Source: Mucilaginibacter sp. (GTDB lineage Bacteria > Bacteroidota > Bacteroidia > Sphingobacteriales > Sphingobacteriaceae). Taken from it: 64,000 nt of DNA. Both the position numbers and the translations under genes were made by a program. How positions within the stretch are numbered: the first letter of the stretch is position 1; the number at the start of each line of letters is the position of its first letter. The stretch is from NCBI GenBank assembly GCA_028288025.1, contig JAQBOM010000020.1, forward strand, positions 186,001 through 250,000, read 5' to 3'. The notes below the pieces were generated by a model. The model did no database searches. It had not been told where the DNA came from and saw only the letters and a list, made by a program, of their open reading frames with translations. Shown here piece by piece: positions 57,897-64,000 of the stretch.

Positions 57897-58337
57897 TTAC
57901 TTAACTGCTATCTCTCTTGATTGAAATTTAGCCTCTTCTTTTTTAGCAATATTCAGCTTTAAAATACCATCGGTATATTCAGCATCAATTTTACCATAAT
58001 CTACGGTTTCGGGTAAGGTAAACGACCTTACGAATGAATTATAGCTGTATTCACGTTTGCTGTATTTTTTGCCTTCTTCAACGTTTTCAGCTTGCTTTTC
58101 AACCGAAACGCTTAATACGTTTTTATCCAGGCTGATCTTAAAGTCATCCTTTTTTAAGCCCGGCACAGCTAATTCCACATGGAATTCATTTTCGGTTTCG
58201 CCTATATTTACAGCGGGAACACGGGTTGCCAGCTTATCGCTTAAAAATGAATCATTTAAAATAGATTCAAATACATCGTTAAAAAAAGGATTAACCGCCT
58301 GGTTTTTTTGTCCGTTTGCAAATTTTACTAAAGTCAT
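57897..58337 (-). CDS. Hsp20/alpha-crystallin small heat-shock protein
   Basis: 146 residues with the alpha-crystallin domain at about 40-140: VNIGETENEFHVELAVPGLKKDDFKISLDKNVLSVS, the SFTLPETVDYGKIDAEY stretch, and GILKLNIAKKEE with the C-terminal I-x-V-like REIAVK. It prevents aggregation of denatured proteins. It has a strong Shine-Dalgarno, AGGAGG, eight bases before the ATG, unusual for this phylum and consistent with high expression under stress. Confidence 0.95.
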   Translation of the reverse strand: MTLVKFANGQKNQAVNPFFNDVFESILNDSFLSDKLATRVPAVNIGETENEFHVELAVPGLKKDDFKISLDKNVLSVSVEKQAENVEEGKKYSKREYSYNSFVRSFTLPETVDYGKIDAEYTDGILKLNIAKKEEAKFQSREIAVK

Positions 58338-58345
58338 TTTTTTAT

Positions 58346-58351
58346 CCTCCT
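58346..58351 (-). promoter_or_regulatory. Strong Shine-Dalgarno of hsp20
   Basis: On the minus strand AGGAGG precedes the hsp20 ATG by eight bases. Few other genes in the window show such a clear site. Confidence 0.75.
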
Positions 58352-58472
58352 AAGTTTTTCTTTTAATTATCTTCGCCAATCATTGAACAAGTGTTATACC
58401 AACACTTAAATTGGGCAACAATACCGACAGTATGTCCGTTGAAGTTGTTTTGCAAAGACAATATGGCATCTC

Positions 58473-58919
58473 ATGGCTGAAAAACTTACAGATTATAAAT
58501 TCAAAACGACTATCTCCATTCGCTTTTCGGATATTGATGCCGTGGGGCACGTGAATAACGCGATCTATTTAACATATTTTGAGGTGGCGCGCTTTAACTA
58601 TTGGCGCGAGATCATCGGGTGGAACTTACAGGAAAATGGCGTCATCGTGGGGCGGTCGGAAGTAAATTACCTGAAACCTATTACGCTCGACGACGAAATA
58701 TTTTGCTATTTACGGGTAAGCCGCATCGGCAACAGCAGTTTTGATGTGATGCACCTGCTGGTAAAAACAACACCGGACGGCGAAGAAATATGTACGACCG
58801 GGAAGACGGTTTGTATCAGTTACGATTACTCGGTAAATAAGTCGGTTGCCATCCCTCAGCGGGAACGCCAAAAGATGATAGAGTATGATGAGCCGGGACT
58901 GATCCTGAATACGAATTAA
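58473..58919 (+). CDS. Hotdog-fold acyl-CoA thioesterase (YbgC/FadM type)
   Basis: 148 residues. The 4HBT signature is IRFSDIDAVGHVNNAIYLTYFEVAR, with the catalytic aspartate in FSDIDAVGHVNN. The C-terminal strand block is EICTTGKTVCISYDY. Such enzymes hydrolyse acyl-CoA or acyl-ACP thioesters. It stands alone between hsp20 and the GlcD-like gene, with which it converges. Confidence 0.9.
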   Translation: MAEKLTDYKFKTTISIRFSDIDAVGHVNNAIYLTYFEVARFNYWREIIGWNLQENGVIVGRSEVNYLKPITLDDEIFCYLRVSRIGNSSFDVMHLLVKTTPDGEEICTTGKTVCISYDYSVNKSVAIPQRERQKMIEYDEPGLILNTN

Positions 58920-58972
58920 GCGGCTGCCCCGCATAATTAAAAGCACCAGCTGATAAGATGCAGGTTTTATTT

Positions 58973-60370
58973 TTAAAATATCTTCCCCGGGTTTAATATT
59001 CCGTTTTTGTCAAAAACCTGTTTTATACCGCGCCACAGTTCAAAATGTATTTCGGTATATTTTATCGGCATAAAATCTTTCTGCACCAGGCCAATGCCAT
59101 GTTCGCCGGATAGGGTGCCGCCTAAAGATACGGTTAGTTCAAATATTTCGCTGATCCCATCCTTTAACCGGCTGTTCCAGTCATCATCGCTCATTTTGCC
59201 TTTTATAATATTTACATGCAAGTTGCCATCGCCGGCGTGGCCGTAACATACAGATTCAAAACCATATTTGCTGCCAATTTCCTTTATCCCTCTAATTAGC
59301 TGCGGCAGGCTCGCGCGCGGCACAACCGTGTCTTCCTCCTTATAAACCGAGTTTGACTTAACGGATACTGCCATCGTACGGCGGATACGCCAGAGCTCTT
59401 CTTTTTGAGCGGATGTATCTGCAAATAAAACTTCTTTACAATCAAATGCCTCCAAAACCTGGTTTATCTTCTCACAATCTGTGAATATCACATCCTGGTT
59501 AGTGCCATCCACCTCGATCAATAAAAAGGCTTCAATGCCGTCTTTCAAATCGAAGGCAATGCCGTCATGTTCGATCACCCACTCTACTCCTCTCCGTTCC
59601 ATAAACTCCAAAGCCGATGGGATAATCCCGGCCCTAAAGATAGCTGACACGGCAGCGCATGCCGCCTCGTTTGAGCTGAACGAGGCCAGCATCAAAGCAT
59701 CCAGCGTTGGCCGCGGAATAAGTTTCACCACAATTTTGGTGATGATACCAAGGGTGCCTTCAGAGCCGATCATTAACTGGGTTAAATTATACCCAGCCGC
59801 GTATTTTAAGGTATTTGCTCCTGTCCATATGATCTCGCCGGAAGGCAATACAACTTCCAGGTTTAAAATATATTCCCGTATGGTTCCGTATTTAACTACC
59901 CTGGGGCCACCGGAGCCGTGCGATACGTTACCTCCAATAAAACAGCTCCCTTTGCTGGCCGGGTCAACCGGGTATAAAAAACCTTTGGCCGCAACCTGGT
60001 CCATAAATTCTTCGGTCACAACGCCGGGCTCGACGATGGCCTGCAGGTTTTGCTCATCGATTAACAGCACTTTATTAAACCGCTCCATCGCGATAAGCAA
60101 ACCGCCCATTACGGGTAAAGCGCCACCACTTAAACCGGTGCCTGCCCCGCGCGGCGTTACAGGTATCAAATGCTTGTTACAAAGCTGCATCAACGCCGAA
60201 ACCTCCTCCGGCGACTTTGGTTTTACCACCACTTCGGGGTAATAATGCAGGTCTTCGGTTTCGTCATGACTATATTTTTCAAGATCAGCCTTGCTAGTAA
60301 TAACAAAGTCGTCGCCAACAATTGATTTGATGGAAGCAAGGATATCTTCGGTGATTTTATTGTAGGCCAT
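58973..60370 (-). CDS. FAD-linked oxidase, glycolate oxidase GlcD-like
   Basis: 465 residues. The PCMH-type FAD domain is near the N-terminus, with PRGAGTGLSGGALPVMGGLL as the FAD loop. The C-terminal FAD-linked oxidase domain contains YGHAGDGNLHVNIIKGKM and GTLSGEHGIGLVQKDF. Likely substrates are 2-hydroxyacids such as glycolate or D-lactate; no GlcE/GlcF subunits are adjacent, so it may be a D-lactate dehydrogenase-type enzyme acting alone. It follows folB by six bases on the same strand. Confidence 0.9.
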   Translation of the reverse strand: MAYNKITEDILASIKSIVGDDFVITSKADLEKYSHDETEDLHYYPEVVVKPKSPEEVSALMQLCNKHLIPVTPRGAGTGLSGGALPVMGGLLIAMERFNKVLLIDEQNLQAIVEPGVVTEEFMDQVAAKGFLYPVDPASKGSCFIGGNVSHGSGGPRVVKYGTIREYILNLEVVLPSGEIIWTGANTLKYAAGYNLTQLMIGSEGTLGIITKIVVKLIPRPTLDALMLASFSSNEAACAAVSAIFRAGIIPSALEFMERRGVEWVIEHDGIAFDLKDGIEAFLLIEVDGTNQDVIFTDCEKINQVLEAFDCKEVLFADTSAQKEELWRIRRTMAVSVKSNSVYKEEDTVVPRASLPQLIRGIKEIGSKYGFESVCYGHAGDGNLHVNIIKGKMSDDDWNSRLKDGISEIFELTVSLGGTLSGEHGIGLVQKDFMPIKYTEIHFELWRGIKQVFDKNGILNPGKIF

Positions 60371-60376
60371 TTACTT

Positions 60377-60727
60377 TCAGATATTAACTACAACCCTTGA
60401 ATAATCCACTTTACCGCTAAGCGCCGGGTTTAATTTCTTTATAGATACTGTTACTTTATCAGTCAGCGGGAATTGCGCCTTGATCTCGTTCGCCATAGCA
60501 TTTGCAACGGTTTCAATAAGCTTCCTGGTTTGTTTCATCTGCTCATTAGCTATGTTGTAAAGCTGCTCGTAATCTACCGTGTTGCTAATATCATCATCAT
60601 CCTTGTTGCCGAAATTATAATCTACCTCAATATCTACAATAAACCTGTTCCCCAAAATCTGTTCCTCCGGGTAAAAGCCGTGGTAAGCAAAAAATTCCGC
60701 GCCGTGCAATGATATAGTGGTATTCAT
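60377..60727 (-). CDS. folB: Dihydroneopterin aldolase
   Basis: 116 residues of the tunnelling fold. The start is INTTISLHGAEFFAYHGFYPEEQ-like (HGAEFFAYHGFYPEE), the lysine/glutamate core is EEQILGNRFIVDIEV, and the end is VTVSIKKLNPALSGKVDYSRV. It converts dihydroneopterin to hydroxymethyl-dihydropterin in folate synthesis. It is six bases upstream of the GlcD-like gene. Confidence 0.92.
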   Translation of the reverse strand: MNTTISLHGAEFFAYHGFYPEEQILGNRFIVDIEVDYNFGNKDDDDISNTVDYEQLYNIANEQMKQTRKLIETVANAMANEIKAQFPLTDKVTVSIKKLNPALSGKVDYSRVVVNI

Positions 60728-60780
60728 AGGTCAAAAGTAATTTTTGATTTCGGATTTTTCGCAGTTAATTATTTTTCATG

Positions 60781-60808
60781 GCGCTCAAGAAGGCTTCGCC
60801 GTTTCGAA
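60781..60808. repeat. Inverted arm of the dispersed repeat
   Basis: GCGCTCAAGAAGGCTTCGCCGTTTCG is the reverse complement of the core of copies A and B (CGAAACGGCGAAGCC...TTGA). Together with copy B, about 80 bases further on, it can form a long hairpin in the divergent folB/acyl-CoA dehydrogenase gap. Confidence 0.7.
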
Positions 60809-60880
60809 ATTTCAATTTCGGATTTATATAATTGGCAGAATAGTCAAGGTTTGATAATGGTTGAATTTAAAGAAAAAACA

Positions 60881-60965
60881 TTAACTAAATCCGAAACGGC
60901 GAAGCCCTCTTGAACACCGTTGAAAACAAACAACAGTGAAAAATCGAACATCCGAAATCCGATAT
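60881..60965. repeat. Dispersed repeat, copy B
   Basis: Its ordered words, TCCGAAACGGCGAAGCCCTC, TTGAAAACAAACAACAGTGA and AATCGAACATCCGAAATC, match copy A at 22906-22992 with few differences. The final 18-mer also occurs in the yajQ hairpin. Confidence 0.75.
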
Positions 60966-60983
60966 TCAAAACATTCAAACCCT

Positions 60984-60991
60984 TATCTTTG
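60984..60991 (+). promoter_or_regulatory. Putative -7 element for the acyl-CoA dehydrogenase gene
   Basis: TATCTTTG (TAnnTTTG) lies 17 bases before the ATG at 61009. Confidence 0.55.
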
Positions 60992-61008
60992 CGCATCAAT
61001 TATACGCC

Positions 61009-62190
61009 ATGCCTAAAAAAGACTTATTCGAATCCCCAGATTATTATCAACTTGACGAACTACTTACTGACGAATATAAATTGATCAGGTCGACGGTAAG
61101 GGACTGGGTTAAAAAGGAGGTGAGCCCGATCATTGAGGAATATGCTCAAAAGGCTGAGTTTCCAAAGCAACTGATCAAAGGATTGGCAGAGATCGGGGCC
61201 TTTGGCCCTACCATCCCGGTTGAATACGGCGGCGCCGGGCTTGATTATATGGCCTATGGCATTATCATGCAGGAGATAGAGCGTGGTGACTCGGGCATCA
61301 GGTCCACAGCATCCGTGCAGGGTTCGCTTGTAATGTACCCAATTTATGCTTACGGCTCGGAAGAGCAAAAGAAAAAATACCTCCCCAAACTGGCTACGGG
61401 CGAATTAATGGGTTGCTTTGGCCTGACCGAACCCGATCATGGGTCGGATCCGGGCGGCATGACGACTAATTTTAAAGATGCAGGCGATCATTATATATTG
61501 AACGGCGCGAAAATGTGGATATCGAATTCACCGTTTGCCGATATTGCGATTGTTTGGGCTAAAGATGAAAGCGGTAAGATAAAGGGATTGATCGTTGAAC
61601 GCGGCATGGAAGGTTTTACCACACCCGAAACACATAACAAATGGTCGTTAAGGGCATCAGCCACCGGCGAATTGGTATTCGATAATGTAAAGGTCCCGAA
61701 AGAAAACCTGCTTCCAAACGTTGCGGGGTTAAAAGGGCCGTTAGGCTGCCTTAACCAGGCGCGGTACGGTATCGCCTGGGGAGCCCTTGGTGCGGCCATG
61801 GATTGTTATGATACCGCTTTAAGATATGCAAAAGAACGTAACCAGTTTGGCAGGCCTATCGCGGGATTTCAGCTGCAGCAAAAAAAGCTGGCAGAAATGA
61901 TCACCGAAATAACAAAAGGACAGCTATTGGTTTGGCGGCTGGGCACATTAAAAAACGAGAACCGGGCCACCCCCGCCCAAATATCCATGGGGAAGCGTAA
62001 TAGCGTTGAGACAGCGATCAATATAGCCCGGGAAGCGCGTCAAATACTCGGTGGAATGGGCATAACCGGCGAATACCCCATCATGCGGCATATGATGAAC
62101 CTGGAATCGGTAGTTACCTACGAGGGTACACATGACATTCACTTGCTTATTACCGGTTTGGATATAACAGGCGAGGACGCTTTTAAATAA
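61009..62190 (+). CDS. Acyl-CoA dehydrogenase, glutaryl-CoA dehydrogenase-like
   Basis: 393 residues. The FAD/substrate blocks GCFGLTEPDHGSDPGGM and ASATGELVFDNVKVP are present, and the catalytic glutamate is in TYEGTHDIHLLI near residue 378. The ERGDSGIRSTASVQGSLVMY segment matches glutaryl-CoA dehydrogenases, including the arginine that contacts the gamma-carboxylate of glutaryl-CoA in the human enzyme. The closest reading is therefore oxidation and decarboxylation of glutaryl-CoA in lysine/tryptophan breakdown. Related acyl-CoA substrates remain possible. Confidence 0.92.
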   Translation: MPKKDLFESPDYYQLDELLTDEYKLIRSTVRDWVKKEVSPIIEEYAQKAEFPKQLIKGLAEIGAFGPTIPVEYGGAGLDYMAYGIIMQEIERGDSGIRSTASVQGSLVMYPIYAYGSEEQKKKYLPKLATGELMGCFGLTEPDHGSDPGGMTTNFKDAGDHYILNGAKMWISNSPFADIAIVWAKDESGKIKGLIVERGMEGFTTPETHNKWSLRASATGELVFDNVKVPKENLLPNVAGLKGPLGCLNQARYGIAWGALGAAMDCYDTALRYAKERNQFGRPIAGFQLQQKKLAEMITEITKGQLLVWRLGTLKNENRATPAQISMGKRNSVETAINIAREARQILGGMGITGEYPIMRHMMNLESVVTYEGTHDIHLLITGLDITGEDAFK

Positions 62191-62299
62191 TCCCCGTTAT
62201 ATTAATACTGCATTTTAAGGCAGTGGTTTGATATTGATTAAGAGCCGCAGTTTTACTTTTTTATTGGTAACTTAAACAAATTTATCTCCGGATTTAAAT

Positions 62300-64000
62300 A
62301 TGGTTTTTTTTAAAGCCAAAAGCTTGTTGTATACTGTCAGAAAAACATCTCCGAAAGGAGTGCGTTCCATATTGATCCTTGCAGCTGCAAACCTATTACT
62401 CATTTCTTCCTGCAATAAATCACCGGGTATCCCCGAATCAAATAATAGCTATAATAAAGTTTTGGATTCGGCAAACCGCCTTTATGACGCGAATAAACAT
62501 GTTGAAGCGATCAGATATATTAATTCCGCTACAGGTCAATACAAAGATCTATCGCTTTCCCAAAAGTTTGAATATTACGCTTTTAATTACAATTATCTTT
62601 TCCACCTAAAAAGGGACAATATCAGCGCAATGCCATACGCCGATAGTATCATTAGTCTTTTTAACACCCCGGAAATAAAGGCGAAAGAAGTGACCAGGTA
62701 TGGAGAAGCATTCTTTTTTAAAGGCGATATATTGTTCGCAGAAAACAGATACAATGAAGCTTACAGGTACTTTTACCAGGGGAAACTGATTGCAAGCAAG
62801 GATACCAATGACTGCGCCTTAAACGATTATAGCTACCACATGGGAATGATCATGTACAAACAGGAACATTACCGGCTGGCGGCAGAGAATTTTAAGAGTA
62901 GTTCGAAGGAAGCGAATTCATGCGACCTGACTTTCAGGTCGTTTTACCGCAGGCAGGAGCTATTGAACAATACGGGACTGTGTTACAGCAAAATAAACGA
63001 GCCCGATAGCGCCCTGGCCTATTTCAAAAAGGCGCTGAATTATATTAACCTGAACGTCGGTAAATTTAAGGTTCGGAATGACGCGCTGGACGTGGCCCGC
63101 GGCGTGATATATGGTAATGAGGCTAATGCGTATATTAAACAGAGCAAATTTACACTAGCTAAAAAACTGCTCAAACAAAGCAGCGATATTAATTTAAAAA
63201 AAGGGAATGACAACCTTGATGCCCAATTATCCGAGCTAAAGCTTGCCCATATTTACTATCAGCTTAACCAGCCTGATTCAATGATCAGTTTGCTTAACGT
63301 TATACATGGCCAACTTGACAGTATTAAAAACCAGGATGCGGATGCTGATTGGAATTTGCTGATGGCCAAATATTTCAACCAAAAAAATCAGCCTCAAAAA
63401 GCTTTGAATTACTTTACCAGGTACGACGCCTTAAAAGATTCTATTACCAGCAGAGTTAAAATGCTTAAAGAAGCGGATATAGGGGAACAAATAAAACGGA
63501 TTGAACAAGATTATGCTTTTAATAAACTGACACAGGATAACCGGGTGCAGAATTTATATTTAAAGATCGCGCTGGTTTTTGGATTGATGTTTTTAGCCAT
63601 AATTTCGACGGTGCTGTTAAACTGGCGAAAGTCGCGGAAAAACATCAGGCTTCTCGGAGGATTGAACTACCAGATCAACCAGCAAAATACTGACCTCGAA
63701 AGGGCGTTGGACGAACTCAAATCAAACGGGCAGGAGAAGGACCGCATTCTGCGTGCGGTGGCGCATGATCTTCGGAACCCCATCGGCGGGATTGCATCAC
63801 TAACGCAGTTAATGGATGAAGATGAATGCAGCGAGGACCAAAAAGAAACGATCGATCTTATCCGGGAAACTTCGCTTAACTCCCTCGAATTGATCAATGA
63901 GCTTTTGGAAGTAACAAATGACGGCACAAAACTGACGAAAAAAGAAAATATTGAAATCAATTCATTATTGAGCCATAGCGTTGAGTTGCTGCGTTTTAAA
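62300..64000 (+). CDS. TPR sensor histidine kinase (partial, 3' end outside window)
   Basis: 567 codons are open from ATG 62300 to the window edge. The N-terminus has a lipoprotein-like signal with a lipobox cysteine (LLISSC38). The next ~370 residues are helical repeats of TPR type, for example EAYRYFYQGKL and SALAYFKKALNYI, on the periplasmic side. One membrane helix follows at about 421-442 (LKIALVFGLMFLAIISTVLL), then a coiled linker. The kinase dimerisation domain has the phospho-acceptor His489 in RAVAHDLRNPIGGIA. The ATPase domain lies beyond the edge. Its cognate regulator is not in view. Confidence 0.85.
   Translation, partial: MVFFKAKSLLYTVRKTSPKGVRSILILAAANLLLISSCNKSPGIPESNNSYNKVLDSANRLYDANKHVEAIRYINSATGQYKDLSLSQKFEYYAFNYNYLFHLKRDNISAMPYADSIISLFNTPEIKAKEVTRYGEAFFFKGDILFAENRYNEAYRYFYQGKLIASKDTNDCALNDYSYHMGMIMYKQEHYRLAAENFKSSSKEANSCDLTFRSFYRRQELLNNTGLCYSKINEPDSALAYFKKALNYINLNVGKFKVRNDALDVARGVIYGNEANAYIKQSKFTLAKKLLKQSSDINLKKGNDNLDAQLSELKLAHIYYQLNQPDSMISLLNVIHGQLDSIKNQDADADWNLLMAKYFNQKNQPQKALNYFTRYDALKDSITSRVKMLKEADIGEQIKRIEQDYAFNKLTQDNRVQNLYLKIALVFGLMFLAIISTVLLNWRKSRKNIRLLGGLNYQINQQNTDLERALDELKSNGQEKDRILRAVAHDLRNPIGGIASLTQLMDEDECSEDQKETIDLIRETSLNSLELINELLEVTNDGTKLTKKENIEINSLLSHSVELLRFK

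Noticed and set aside
57784..57900. Short ATG-led frame after the yajQ terminator hairpin (MKTLLFRCRNVRP...)
   Set aside because: It runs through the dispersed palindrome, has no recognisable fold and lacks a ribosome-binding site.
59481..60242. 253-codon antisense frame over the GlcD-like gene
   Set aside because: The minus-strand gene has full family motifs; the antisense product has none.

Overview
The window looks like a chromosomal segment of a Bacteroidota bacterium, most likely from the Sphingobacteriaceae (Mucilaginibacter/Pedobacter-like). Four things suggest this: TAnnTTTG-type promoter elements, a type IX secretion (T9SS) PorP/SprF protein next to a giant protein with a gliding-motility-type C-terminal domain, a fused SpmA/SpmB protein, and an arginine pathway built around an N-acylornithine carbamoyltransferase. 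I see no phage, insertion sequence, CRISPR array, tRNA or rRNA. Most of the content is core metabolism and envelope biology. The genus is inferred from gene content, not from a marker gene.

Layout. 1-5.0 kb: the 5' part of a RidA-family gene, then a minus-strand cluster in which a vanadium-haloperoxidase/PAP2-like lipoprotein is sandwiched between two outer-membrane-barrel genes, then a small exported protein. 5.1-7.5 kb: cydAB, the bd-type oxidase. 7.5-11.8 kb: a minus-strand trio of serine hydrolase, Tat-exported Gfo/Idh/MocA oxidoreductase and double-domain DUF1080 protein, probably for glycoside processing. 12.0 kb: the SRP RNA gene with its own promoter and terminator. 12.3-13.3 kb: a YpdA-like reductase.

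13.7-22.8 kb: arginine biosynthesis. The order is GNAT acyltransferase, argG, argC, argD and an argF'-type carbamoyltransferase; a PaiB-like gene and an opposing NADH dehydrogenase intervene before argB-proC. Val90 of the carbamoyltransferase predicts succinylated rather than acetylated intermediates.

23-33 kb: gpmA, an acetate transporter, two convergent OmpA-family proteins, OsmC, an alpha/beta hydrolase, a DUF3052-DinB pair and SpmAB. 33-40 kb: a 1906-residue T9SS-exported protein and its SprF partner. 40-47 kb: a TetR-controlled RND efflux operon. 47-57 kb: purB, an NFU-type Fe-S scaffold, IMPase-GtrA-Lgt, mtaB, ubiX and the ppx-ppk1 polyphosphate operon. 57-64 kb: yajQ, hsp20, a thioesterase, a GlcD-like oxidase, folB, a glutaryl-CoA-type acyl-CoA dehydrogenase, and a TPR sensor histidine kinase that runs off the end.

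The most unusual non-coding signal is a set of hairpin-forming low-complexity repeats that begin at or within a few bases of stop codons (serine hydrolase, cydB, ypdA, argC, argF', proC, satP, purB, nfu, yajQ). At least three related copies of a second, roughly 75-bp dispersed element are also present. I did not find one clearly novel multi-gene system. The best candidates for new biology are the stop-anchored repeats, the GNAT acyltransferase with a four-cysteine tail, and the barrel-haloperoxidase-barrel cluster.
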